A stretch of DNA of 64,000 bases. Source: CAUPWF01 sp963515125 (GTDB lineage Bacteria > Bacillota > Clostridia > Lachnospirales > Lachnospiraceae). Numbering within the stretch: position 1 is the stretch's first letter; every line of letters starts with the position of its first letter. The notes beneath the pieces are model-generated. The model was not told the origin of the DNA. It did not search any database and saw only the letters and a program-made list of their open reading frames with translations. Positions 7,738 to 15,654 of this stretch are shown in pieces. A program made the position numbers and the translations under genes. The stretch covers positions 124,001-188,000 of the forward strand of contig JBQKKG010000006.1 of the NCBI GenBank assembly GCA_052116865.1. The letters run 5' to 3'.

Positions 7738-8824
7738 TGAAGTGAAGAAAGAACCTTTGGTGCGTGTAGAAAAGCGTGCAGAGCGAACAAAGAAAGAAGT
7801 AATGCTTCTACGTCTCTTATCTGTAATACTTGCAATTGTTGCAGGAGGTATTTTTATATTATTGATAGGATATAATCCGTTTTCCGTATATGGAACCATC
7901 GTATCTGGTGCATTTCGAAGTGTTATGGCATTTCAGGCAACCATAAAAATTATGATTCCGCTGTTAATACCAGCCCTTGGAATCACGTTGGCATTTAAAA
8001 TGAGATTTTGGAATATAGGCGCGGAAGGGCAAATCATTATGGGGGGTATTTTTGCCACTTATTTTGCTTTGTTTTGGTGGGATTTACCACATTGGCTATT
8101 GATACTTCTAATGTTTATCGCTGGTGCAGTAGGAGGAGCATTATGGGGCATGCTACCAGCTTTCTTTAAGGCAAAGTTTAATACAAATGAGACATTATTT
8201 ACATTAATGTTAAATTATATTGCTTTGTACATGATTTCGTTTTTAAGGGATGGAGCATGGCAGGACCCACAATCCTCTGGATTTCCTAAGATCGCTAGAT
8301 TTGGTAAGAATGCTATCCTAGATAAGGTATTTGGAGTTCATATGGGATGGATTATAGCATTGGTATTAGTGGTGTGTGTATATATTTACTTAAAATATAC
8401 CAAACATGGATATGAGATCAGCGTGGTTGGTGAGAGTCAAGCAACCGCAAATTATGCAGGTATGAATTACAAAAAAATTGTAATCAGAACGATGGCATTT
8501 AGTGGTGCATTAGCTGGTATTGCAGGAATGATACAGGTGAGCGGCTCGGATATGACGTTGGCCTCCTCCGTAGCAGGTGGAGTTGGATTCACTGCAATTA
8601 TTGTTGCATGGTTAGCACAATTGAATCCTTTTGGTATTTTAATCGTTTCGTTCTTGTTTAGTATTTTGGAAAAGGGTAGTAGCGTAATGCAGTCTGCACA
8701 TGGACTATCTACATATTCTGCAGATGTATTGCAAGGAATTATTTTGTTCTTTGTACTTGGCTGTGAATTATTTGTAAGATATAGATTTGTCTTTCGCAGT
8801 AAAGAGAAAGGAGGTACCAAATAA
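7730..8824 (+). CDS. Nucleoside ABC transporter permease (NupP-like)
   Basis: Membrane protein of 364 residues of the BPD_transp_2 family. Hydrophobic segments follow a polar N-terminus of about 28 residues. Family hallmarks are LALGITLAFKMRFWNIGAEGQIIMGG in outline (here PALGITLAFKMRFWNIGAEG) and the later GYEISVVGESQATANYAGM loop that contacts the ATPase. Its ATG lies within the end of the ATPase gene, and its TAA shares a base with the next ATG, indicating one tightly coupled operon. Confidence 0.9.
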   Translation: MTNEVKKEPLVRVEKRAERTKKEVMLLRLLSVILAIVAGGIFILLIGYNPFSVYGTIVSGAFRSVMAFQATIKIMIPLLIPALGITLAFKMRFWNIGAEGQIIMGGIFATYFALFWWDLPHWLLILLMFIAGAVGGALWGMLPAFFKAKFNTNETLFTLMLNYIALYMISFLRDGAWQDPQSSGFPKIARFGKNAILDKVFGVHMGWIIALVLVVCVYIYLKYTKHGYEISVVGESQATANYAGMNYKKIVIRTMAFSGALAGIAGMIQVSGSDMTLASSVAGGVGFTAIIVAWLAQLNPFGILIVSFLFSILEKGSSVMQSAHGLSTYSADVLQGIILFFVLGCELFVRYRFVFRSKEKGGTK

Positions 8825-9780
8825 TGAATGTATTTGTTAATCTATTTGTTGCAGCAGTGCTTGCGGGAACGCCATTACTATTTGGTACAGTTGGAGAAAT
8901 CATAAATGAAAAATCAGGTCACTTAAATCTTGGGGTGGAAGGCATGATGGCCATGGGTGCCTGTGCAGGATTTATGGTAGGGTACGTGACAGACAGTCTT
9001 TGGTTAGCTATTTTTGGTGCATTTGCAGCAGGGGTATTAGGTGCATTGATTTATGCAGTGCTAACGATTACCTTTATGGCCGATCAAAATGTAACAGGCT
9101 TGACTCTTACAATTTTTGGAATTGGACTAAGTAATTTTGTTGGAGAGTATATGTTGGCGAAGTCTGAAGTGAAGTCATTAAAATTGCCGGAAAATCTTTT
9201 GGCTTCTTTGGCTAATATGAAAATACCATTTTTATCAGACATCCCTGTCATAGGTAAAATGTTTTTTAACTACAATATATTTGTTTATTTAGGCATTGCT
9301 GTTGCAATTGTGTGTGGTATATATCTAAATAAAACAAAGAAGGGCCTTAATTTGCGTGCCATTGGAGAAAATCCAGCAGCAGCGGATGCAGCAGGCATAC
9401 CAGTAACGAAATATAAATATTGGAACGTTATGTTAGGCGGCGGGATATGTGGAATCGGTGGTGCTTATGCCTCAATGATAATATGTAATGGGGTCTGGAT
9501 TAGCAACTGTGTAAATGGACTAGGTTGGATTGCGGTAGCATTGGTTATCTTTGCAACATGGAGTCCATACAAAGCACTTCTTGGCTCATTGGTATTCGGA
9601 GCATTTAGCGTGTTGAAATATTATGTACCGAAATCAGTATTGTCTATTCCTGATTCTATATTTGATATGATGCCATTTATTATGACTGTCATTGTTTTAA
9701 TTGTAACCTCAATTCGACAGTCTAAAGAAAATGCACAACCAAAGTCTTGTGGTGTAAATTATTTTCGCGAGGAGCGATAA
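8824..9780 (+). CDS. Nucleoside ABC transporter permease (NupQ-like)
   Basis: Second permease, 318 residues, the partner of the preceding gene. GEIINEKSGHLNLGVEGMMAMGA near residues 25-47 and the cytoplasmic loop LRAIGENPAAADAAGI are typical of NupQ-type subunits. Eight to ten hydrophobic segments are visible. The start ATG overlaps the previous stop (TAATG). The last about 20 residues are polar. No terminator follows at once; the next gene, a hybrid kinase, begins 48 bases later with its own ribosome site. Confidence 0.9.
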   Translation: MNVFVNLFVAAVLAGTPLLFGTVGEIINEKSGHLNLGVEGMMAMGACAGFMVGYVTDSLWLAIFGAFAAGVLGALIYAVLTITFMADQNVTGLTLTIFGIGLSNFVGEYMLAKSEVKSLKLPENLLASLANMKIPFLSDIPVIGKMFFNYNIFVYLGIAVAIVCGIYLNKTKKGLNLRAIGENPAAADAAGIPVTKYKYWNVMLGGGICGIGGAYASMIICNGVWISNCVNGLGWIAVALVIFATWSPYKALLGSLVFGAFSVLKYYVPKSVLSIPDSIFDMMPFIMTVIVLIVTSIRQSKENAQPKSCGVNYFREER

Positions 9781-9828
9781 GTTCATTATACTAACTAATT
9801 TTTTGAACCAAATAAAGAGGGAAGAAGA

Positions 9829-11793
9829 ATGGAACAAGTTATAGAACCGCTAACAATGTTAATCGTTGATGATATTGAGATGAATCGGATAATCCTAAGA
9901 AAGATGTTTGAGGATGAATATGTAATCTTGGAAACGGAAAATGGAATTCATGCGATGGACTTATTAAAAAATCAGGATATTGATATTGTGATTCTTGATA
10001 TTGTAATGCCAAAGAAGGATGGGTTCCAGTTGATGGAAGAGATGAAAGCAGATCGTGAGCTATCAGAAATTCCTATTGTAATAAAAACATCAGTAAATGA
10101 GGAGTTTGAAATAAGAGCTTTTGAATTGGGAGCAGATGATTTTATTTTTTCTCCATTTGACGCAACCATCGTGAAAAAGCGTATATCAAATATAACTCAA
10201 AAATATATTTTAGAACGGAAATATTTAAAAGGTCAAATGGAATACGCTCAAAATATGGAACAAGTCAAAAGTAATTTTTGGGCAAGAATGTCACATGAAA
10301 TACGTACACCAATTCACTCAATTATGGGCATATCTGAGCTGGCAATTGAAAAACTAGAAGACAAGACGTCAGTAAAAGAGGCTTTGAAAAAAGTCAATGA
10401 GCAATCTAGATATTTACTAACATTAGTCAATGATATTTTAGATATCTCTGCTATTGAGCAGGGTAAGATTACGATACATAAGGCTCCTTTCCATTTGAAA
10501 CAATTAGTCACTACGATTGCAGAAATATATTATACTCAATGTCTGGAAAAAGGGATAACATTTGATTTGTATATTCAAAATGTTGTAAGTGAATGGTTAA
10601 TTGGGGATAGCATGCGCCTTAGGCAGGTATTTGTTAATCTAATCTTTAATGCATACAAATTTACTGAAGAAGGTGGAAGCATTAAGGTCTCAGTAACTGC
10701 TAAGGGTATATCTAAGAACACCTTGTGTTTGTTGTTCACAGTTGAAGATACTGGCTGTGGAATCAACGAAGAAACCAGAGAAAAAATTTGGAAACCATTT
10801 GAGCAAGGATATTCGCAACTAGAGCAAAAGTGTCAAGGGAGTGGTCTGGGCTTATCCATTACCAAAAGTTTAGTAGAATTGATGGGAGGAACCATTAGTT
10901 TTGCTACTCAGGAAAATAAAGGAACAACATTTATTACAGAAATTCCTTTTGAAATTGCAGAACAAAGGATGGATAGTCAAGCAGAGCAATTTAGAAACAT
11001 ACGTGCACTTATTGTTGATGATGATTTAGAAGCTTGTAAATATACCGCGGATGTGTTAGAGCGGATAGGAGTAAGTTATGAAGTTGTGCATTCTGGAGAG
11101 GATGCACTCAATATGCTAGCGGATGCATATCATTTGGGTAAAGGATTTGATATATGCTTTATTGATTGGAAGATGCCTGGACTTAGTGGAATAGAGGTAA
11201 CGAAAAGGATAAGAAGTATGTTTGATCATGATACGGTAATTATTATAGTGTCGGCATATGACTTGAGCCATATTCAAGAAGAGGCCACGAATGCAGGGGC
11301 AAATTTGTTAATAGCAAAGCCAATTTTTCAGTCTACCGTCTATGATTTATTAATGAACTTAAGTGAAGGTGTATATAACAAACAAGAAGGCGGTACAAGC
11401 CAGTATTATTTTCAAGGGAAAAGGGTGCTAATTGCGGAGGATAATGCTATCAACGCGGAGATTTTGAGAGCGTATCTGGCAAATGTAGGAGTAGAATCTG
11501 TGTGCACTCAAAATGGGCAAAGTACCATAGATTGCTTTTTAAATGCTAAGGCGGACGAGTTTGACGCTATTCTTATGGATATCCATATGCCTGTAGTAGA
11601 TGGATACGAAGCCACAAAAATGATTCGCCATTCTAATCACAATAATGCACAAAGGATTCCTATTATTGCAGTGACTGCAAATGCATTTACAGAAGATGTT
11701 GTAGCGGCTTTTGAAGTCGGCATGAATGCACATGTTACAAAACCAATTGAACCGAAGGTGTTATATAAAGCATTAGATGATGTATGGAAGTAA
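9829..11793 (+). CDS. Hybrid sensor histidine kinase, REC-HisKA-HATPase-REC-REC
   Basis: Soluble protein of 654 residues without membrane segments or an input domain other than a receiver. REC1 (about 8-121) has acidic pair D14-D15 and phospho-acceptor D57. HisKA follows with MSHEIRTP (His156), then HATPase motifs DTGCGI and GSGLGLSI. REC2 (about 392-515) has FIDWKMPG and REC3 (about 528-652) has LMDIHMPV and TKPIEP. In REC1 the nearly invariant lysine of the KPF motif is serine (FSPFD, residue 108), so its phospho-state readout may be altered. No DNA-binding domain is present; output probably passes by phosphotransfer. It follows the nucleoside transporter operon by 48 bases and may be read with it. 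Confidence 0.9.
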   Translation: MEQVIEPLTMLIVDDIEMNRIILRKMFEDEYVILETENGIHAMDLLKNQDIDIVILDIVMPKKDGFQLMEEMKADRELSEIPIVIKTSVNEEFEIRAFELGADDFIFSPFDATIVKKRISNITQKYILERKYLKGQMEYAQNMEQVKSNFWARMSHEIRTPIHSIMGISELAIEKLEDKTSVKEALKKVNEQSRYLLTLVNDILDISAIEQGKITIHKAPFHLKQLVTTIAEIYYTQCLEKGITFDLYIQNVVSEWLIGDSMRLRQVFVNLIFNAYKFTEEGGSIKVSVTAKGISKNTLCLLFTVEDTGCGINEETREKIWKPFEQGYSQLEQKCQGSGLGLSITKSLVELMGGTISFATQENKGTTFITEIPFEIAEQRMDSQAEQFRNIRALIVDDDLEACKYTADVLERIGVSYEVVHSGEDALNMLADAYHLGKGFDICFIDWKMPGLSGIEVTKRIRSMFDHDTVIIIVSAYDLSHIQEEATNAGANLLIAKPIFQSTVYDLLMNLSEGVYNKQEGGTSQYYFQGKRVLIAEDNAINAEILRAYLANVGVESVCTQNGQSTIDCFLNAKADEFDAILMDIHMPVVDGYEATKMIRHSNHNNAQRIPIIAVTANAFTEDVVAAFEVGMNAHVTKPIEPKVLYKALDDVWK

Positions 11794-11794
11794 G

Positions 11795-11825
11795 AAAGGG
11801 CCAGCTGTGTTTGGCTCTTTTTTAC
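11795..11825 (+). terminator. Terminator after the hybrid kinase gene
   Basis: AAAGGGCCA pairs with TGGCTCTTT around a short loop (one G-T pair) and is followed by a T-run. Confidence 0.8.
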
Positions 11826-11941
11826 TTTCAAACTTTATATTTAAACGTTTCATTTTGAGAATAAGAGGTGTATAATATAACGCGTATTGCTTTTTTAGGA
11901 TACGTAGGAACTTGAATTACAATAGATAAAAGGAGTACAAA

Positions 11942-12313
11942 ATGAAAGTGTTAAAACAGCTGGGTATCATATTGGGAATTTGTTTATTAGGTGAGGTGAC
12001 TATACGGTTATTACCATTTTCATTTCCAAGCAGTGTTATTAGTTTGATTATTCTTGCAGTACTTTTGGCGGTTAAAGTGTTAAAAGAAGAGCAAATAAAA
12101 GAAACAGCAGATTTTTTGGCGGGAGCAATGGCGATGTTTTTTATTCCCCCAAGTATCGGGATTTTTGAGGAGTTGGAATTGTTAAAGGGGCAATTATTAG
12201 CAGTGTGCATTGTGGTTTTAATCTCTTTGTTATTTACATTTCTAAGTGCTTCTTTTTCCGCAATATTAATTCAGAAAATACAACGGAGGATTCATCATGA
12301 ACGTAATATTTAG
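11942..12313 (+). CDS. lrgA: LrgA/CidA-family holin-like membrane protein
   Basis: Protein of 123 residues with four hydrophobic segments. LGEVTIRLLPFSFPSSVISLIILAVLL near the N-terminus and FFIPPSIGI in the middle match the LrgA/CidA family (YohJ), in which the P-S/G-S/G-V-I/L region and the VPPSVG-like motif are conserved. LrgA proteins form membrane complexes tied to murein hydrolase export control, cell lysis and, in several species, pyruvate or small-acid uptake with LrgB. It overlaps lrgB by 17 bases. AAAGGAG precedes the start. Confidence 0.88.
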   Translation: MKVLKQLGIILGICLLGEVTIRLLPFSFPSSVISLIILAVLLAVKVLKEEQIKETADFLAGAMAMFFIPPSIGIFEELELLKGQLLAVCIVVLISLLFTFLSASFSAILIQKIQRRIHHERNI

Positions 12314-12974
12314 TAGTCCCTTATTTGGTATTTTTCTTAGTGTTTTTTCTTATCTTGTGGGAGTAGGAATAAGTAAAAATTTAAAGACGCCTATAGCGAA
12401 TCCATTACTGATTGCAACCTTATTATGTGTCACTATTATGAAAGGGCTTCATGTTAGTTATGATGCATATATGCAAGGGGGAAGATTTATCAGTATGTGG
12501 ATTGGACCTGCAACAGCAATGTTGGGCTTATTGGTTTACAGGCAAAGGGTTATTTTAAAAGAACAATTTTTCCCAATAATTGTAGGATGTAGTATCGGAA
12601 GTGGAGTTTCGATAGGCAGTACAGTATTTCTAAGTAAACTATTTAGTTTAAGAATTGACGTTTTACAATCGTTATTACCAAAGTCAGTCACTACAGCAAT
12701 TGCAATGGACTTGTCAGAACAAATTGGAGGACTTCCTTCTGTTACCGTCATGTGTGTCGTTCTTTGTGGCATTTTAGGTGCAGTTTTGAACCCCTTGTTA
12801 ATTAAGATATTCCATATTACAGACCCTGTGGCAATTGGTGTTGGAATGGGGACGGCAAGTCATGCGGTGGGGACTGCAAAAGCGCTTGAAATGGGTGAGC
12901 TTGAAGGAGCAGTCAGTGGAGTGTCTATTGGAGTTGCTGGAATAATTACCGTGATTATTTTGATGGTGTTATAG
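12297..12974 (+). CDS. lrgB: LrgB-family membrane protein
   Basis: Protein of 225 residues with about seven hydrophobic segments. It carries the LrgB hallmarks WIGPATAMLGLLVY, PKSVTTAIAM and TASHAVGTAKALEMGE. It forms a functional pair with the preceding lrgA, from which it is translationally coupled by a 17-base overlap and a GGAGG ribosome site inside lrgA. The regulator often found with lrgAB (LytTR) is not adjacent; the upstream hybrid kinase is separated by a terminator. Confidence 0.92.
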   Translation: MNVIFSSPLFGIFLSVFSYLVGVGISKNLKTPIANPLLIATLLCVTIMKGLHVSYDAYMQGGRFISMWIGPATAMLGLLVYRQRVILKEQFFPIIVGCSIGSGVSIGSTVFLSKLFSLRIDVLQSLLPKSVTTAIAMDLSEQIGGLPSVTVMCVVLCGILGAVLNPLLIKIFHITDPVAIGVGMGTASHAVGTAKALEMGELEGAVSGVSIGVAGIITVIILMVL

Positions 12975-13050
12975 ATTGATTTCAGGATGGACAAGTGTTA
13001 TAATTTAGTCAAAGCAATGAATACCGTAAAACGGTAAGGAGGATTATAAA

Positions 13051-13932
13051 ATGAAGATTACTGAAGGCTATATGCCATACCTAGAGTACAAAACATATTA
13101 TCGTATTGTAGGCGAATGTACAGGTAATAAGAAACCATTGGTTTTGTTACATGGAGGTCCAGGATCTACACACAATTATTTTGAAGTTTTAGACAAAGTA
13201 GCTGAAGAAGGACGTGCAGTTATTATGTATGATCAATTGGGATGTGGGAATTCAGCTACGCCATCTAGACCAGATTTATGGAATGCAGAAACATGGATTG
13301 AAGAGTTAATTGCACTTCGTAAGCATTTAGGATTAGACGAGATACATTTGCTAGGACAATCTTGGGGGGGCATGCAGGCAATTCAATATTTATGTGATTA
13401 TAAGCCAGAAGGAATTAAAAGCGTGATTTTGTCAAGTACACTTCCATCTGCTGATTTATGGGAAAAAGAGCAACGCCGTATGGTTTCTTATATGGAGAAA
13501 AAACATCAAGATGCAATTGCTACAACAGATGCATCTGGGGATTATGCAAGTGAGGCATATATAGCTGCAAATGCAGAATTCATGCGTTTACATTGTGCAG
13601 GAGATGTTACAGAAGAGTCACCAGAATGTTTACGTCGTCCAAAAGTAGCAGGGACAGAGGCGTACATCACGGCTTGGGGACAGAATGAATTTAGTCCATC
13701 CGGCACATTAAAAGGATGGGATTACACAGATAAAATATCAGGAATTAATGAACCAGCATTGATTATCAGTGGGTTGTTAGATTTATGTACGCCATTAGTT
13801 GCAAAGACGATGTACGATGCAATCCCAAATTCTAAGTGGGAATTATTTGAATTTAGTCGTCACATGTGTTTTGTAGAAGAAAACGAAAAATACATAAAAC
13901 TAATTAACCAATGGATGGAAGAACACGATTAA
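13051..13932 (+). CDS. Proline iminopeptidase-like alpha/beta hydrolase (peptidase family S33)
   Basis: Protein of 293 residues with the alpha/beta-hydrolase layout. HGGPGSTHNYF (oxyanion region) is near residue 35, the nucleophile elbow GQSWGG near residue 105, the acid region LLDLCTP near 248 and the histidine in SRHMCF near 271. HGGPG together with GQSWGG is the signature of proline iminopeptidase and of the closely related L-amino acid amidases, which remove N-terminal proline or hydrolyse amino acid amides in the cytoplasm. No signal peptide. It has its own AAGGAGG site and a terminator. The precise substrate is not decided by sequence. Confidence 0.88.
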   Translation: MKITEGYMPYLEYKTYYRIVGECTGNKKPLVLLHGGPGSTHNYFEVLDKVAEEGRAVIMYDQLGCGNSATPSRPDLWNAETWIEELIALRKHLGLDEIHLLGQSWGGMQAIQYLCDYKPEGIKSVILSSTLPSADLWEKEQRRMVSYMEKKHQDAIATTDASGDYASEAYIAANAEFMRLHCAGDVTEESPECLRRPKVAGTEAYITAWGQNEFSPSGTLKGWDYTDKISGINEPALIISGLLDLCTPLVAKTMYDAIPNSKWELFEFSRHMCFVEENEKYIKLINQWMEEHD

Positions 13933-13961
13933 AGAAGATTAACATAGCATAGCAAATCAGT

Positions 13962-13992
13962 AAGACGAGGTTCAAATGACCTCGTCTTTTTA
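13962..13992 (+). terminator. Terminator after the S33 hydrolase gene
   Basis: Stem AAGACGAGG with CCTCGTCTT, loop of 9 bases, followed by TTTTAT. Confidence 0.88.
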
Positions 13993-14006
13993 TAAGGATG
14001 AAAGCA

Positions 14007-14264
14007 ATGATTAAAAAAGAAGACATACTAAGTTTAAACTTCTATAACTATAAACAACCATTTTATGGAAGCAATCAAGGAATCCGTTATCGGATTTCAA
14101 AGATTGGGGATAAGCAAGACACGCAATTAGAAGTAACCATTTGGCCCGAGCCATTTTGCTACGAAATGACAGCAGAAGATAAGAAAGAAACAAAAACATT
14201 CCAATTTTCAGAAAACGGGCAGGAAGAAATAATAAAATGGCTAAATAGTAAATTGGTGACGTAG
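14007..14264 (+). CDS. Small hypothetical protein, 85 residues
   Basis: Soluble, mixed-charge protein starting MIKKEDILSLNFYNYKQPF with a central stretch GIRYRISKIGD and IWPEPFCYE, ending in a helix QEEIIKWLNSK. I do not recognise a named family. The start at 14007 is preferred over 13998 because AAGGATG lies at proper distance. The last five codons and the stop are supplied by a palindromic repeat (14251-14315), so the natural C-terminus may have been rewritten by arrival of that repeat. It sits between two transcription hairpins and appears monocistronic. Confidence 0.6.
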   Translation: MIKKEDILSLNFYNYKQPFYGSNQGIRYRISKIGDKQDTQLEVTIWPEPFCYEMTAEDKKETKTFQFSENGQEEIIKWLNSKLVT

Positions 14265-14315
14265 TAAAACTCAATTTGCTACGCCCCCAATTGGGAATTA
14301 CTATGCCCCTTTTGA
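14251..14315. repeat. Palindromic repeat copy R1 (REP-like, with tail)
   Basis: Diverged copy of a repeat family also at 23421, 53753 and 60795. Right arm AATTTGCTACGCCCCCAATT is identical to the other long copies; the left arm has drifted (AATTGGTGACGTAGTAAAA). The tail TTACTATGCCCCTTTTGA matches the TTTTGCTATGCCCCTTTTTGA tail of copies R3 and R4. It overlaps the end of the small gene before it. Confidence 0.8.
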
Positions 14316-14394
14316 AATAAACATAAAATTTTAAGAAAAATGTAAAAGCCCCTATGCATATACTTTAATAAGAGTTATACATAGGGGCTTTACT

Positions 14395-14576
14395 ATGCGC
14401 AAAATGAAAATCAAGTTTCCTTTTTATCTTTTTGTAGTATTGGTCTTAATAGGTGGTGCAATTAAGTACGCGCCACAGGTGATTTCTGTTAGTAATGCAG
14501 TAAATGGCCGGGAATTGCCCATTTATTCTGTTCAAACGGAGAAGAAGCAGGTTGCTTTAAGTTTTGATGCAGCCTG
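14395..14576 (+). pseudogene. 5' part of an interrupted PdaB-like polysaccharide deacetylase gene
   Basis: Encodes the first 60 residues of a carbohydrate esterase family 4 protein: a short basic start, one membrane helix (about residues 7-28), then LPIYSVQTEKKQVALSFDAA, where the frame hits TGA as element DNA begins. Joined at the TG of 14575-14576 to 26703-27279, it yields FDAAWGNTDTAQILEIL without a break, a 252-residue protein of usual family length. FDxxWG replaces the TFDDG of canonical NodB domains, as in PdaB-type sporulation deacetylases, which act on cortex or cell-wall glycan. As it stands the gene makes only a truncated peptide; precise excision of the element would restore it. 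Confidence 0.9.
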
Positions 14577-14600
14577 AGGTAATAGCTTATTGCGTTAAAT
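14555..14600. other. attL of the serine-recombinase element
   Basis: Left junction: deacetylase coding sequence up to GCAGCC, then TG (14575-14576), then element DNA AGGTAATA and the arm GCTTATTGCGTTAAAT (14585-14600). The arm is the inverted counterpart of the one at the right end. The CCTG block is shared with attR (26698-26702), locating the crossover. Confidence 0.85.
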
Positions 14601-14713
14601 TAAATATTCATTACTAGAGCTCTATAATAGGAGATATTCTTGTCCATAAAGTATTTCTGAAAATTGCTCAATTTATCACATAGAACGAATGGTAGTGAAT
14701 ACTATAACATTAG

Positions 14714-14884
14714 TGGGACAAGTATTATAGGAGTAAGGCAAGGGATAACAATGAAGAAGTATTAGCGGATGCAAAAGAGATAAAATCATCAATTAGTGTT
14801 GCAAGAACAGGTGATGCGACACAAGTTACGTATTATTTGGAGGCCCTATTTGCGGCAACATTTACAATAGGGGTTGACAAATAA
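14714..14884 (+). pseudogene. Start-less open fragment near the left end of the element
   Basis: A 56-codon stretch without a start codon, ending in FAATFTIGVDK and stop; it includes NNEEVLADAKEIKSSISVAR. I cannot name the parent gene. The rest of 14577-14873 contains no other frame with a ribosome site. It is probably the tail of a gene lost by deletion. The stretch ends inside the TetR promoter. Confidence 0.35.
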
Positions 14885-14929
14885 TCTTTGATATGATAGA
14901 TTCATAACAGTGTTATATAACGGTGTTAT
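14874..14929 (+). promoter_or_regulatory. TetR promoter with two abutting operator palindromes
   Basis: TTGACA (14874-14879), 17 bases, TAGATT (14897-14902). Immediately downstream lie two 13-bp palindromes end to end, ATAACAGTGTTAT (14904-14916) and ATAACGGTGTTAT (14917-14929), both of the form ATAAC-N3-GTTAT. They cover the transcription start and end 16 bases before the regulator gene, so autorepression by the TetR-family protein is likely. Confidence 0.7.
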
Positions 14930-14945
14930 GAAATGAGAGGAGATT

Positions 14946-15566
14946 ATGGCAAAACAAATTGAAGGTGTTTATGAAGAAGTTATAAATATTGCAAAGCAAG
15001 AATTTTTAGAAAACGGTTTTCAAAAAGCCTCTTTGCGAACCATTGCTACAAGGGCAAACACGACGACAGGATCTATTTATACCCGATTTGGTGACAAAGA
15101 AGGTCTCTTTTCTGCAATCGTAGACCCTACGGCAGTTGAATTACTTACTATTTTTACCCAAATTCAAGAAAGCTTTCATCAATTGAGTAAGGAACAACAG
15201 CGAGAGCGAGTGGGAGAATACTCTGCTCATACCGTAGAGGATATGCTTGATGTTATGTATCAGCATTTTACGGAGTGTAAGCTACTATTGGAACATGCAC
15301 AAGGTACGAAATATGAAAGCTTTACCAATCGTTTTATCGATATTGAGGAAGAATACACTAGAAAATATATTGAATTGCTAGGATGTAGAATTTCCGAGGA
15401 TATGAAAATGAGTTATGATATTATACATATGGTGACCACGGCATATTTTGAGAGTTTTTTTGAAGTTGTTCGCCATAACGTGGAGAAAGAAAAAGCAAAA
15501 AGATATATTAAAGTATTGGGAGAATATCACTTGGCGGGGTTCAAGTCGGTATTTCATATTAGTTAA
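14946..15566 (+). CDS. TetR/AcrR-family transcriptional regulator
   Basis: Protein of 206 residues. The N-terminal helix-turn-helix spans about residues 8-55 with FLENGFQKASLRTIATRANTTTGSIYTRF, the canonical TetR DNA-binding pattern ending in the YxxF-like element. The C-terminal helical domain would bind a ligand, perhaps a toxic compound exported by the downstream pumps. The gene is followed by ABC-ABC-MATE genes in the same direction, and tandem ATAAC-N3-GTTAT palindromes lie before it. The start follows GAGGAG. Regulation of the efflux genes is inferred from position. Confidence 0.88.
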   Translation: MAKQIEGVYEEVINIAKQEFLENGFQKASLRTIATRANTTTGSIYTRFGDKEGLFSAIVDPTAVELLTIFTQIQESFHQLSKEQQRERVGEYSAHTVEDMLDVMYQHFTECKLLLEHAQGTKYESFTNRFIDIEEEYTRKYIELLGCRISEDMKMSYDIIHMVTTAYFESFFEVVRHNVEKEKAKRYIKVLGEYHLAGFKSVFHIS

Positions 15567-15654
15567 GTTTTTAGGCTGTAATTCCTAGGAGAGTTTCAGC
15601 CTTTAAATAAGAATAAAGGTTAGCGAAAACTAACTTTGTTAAGGAGGAAATATT

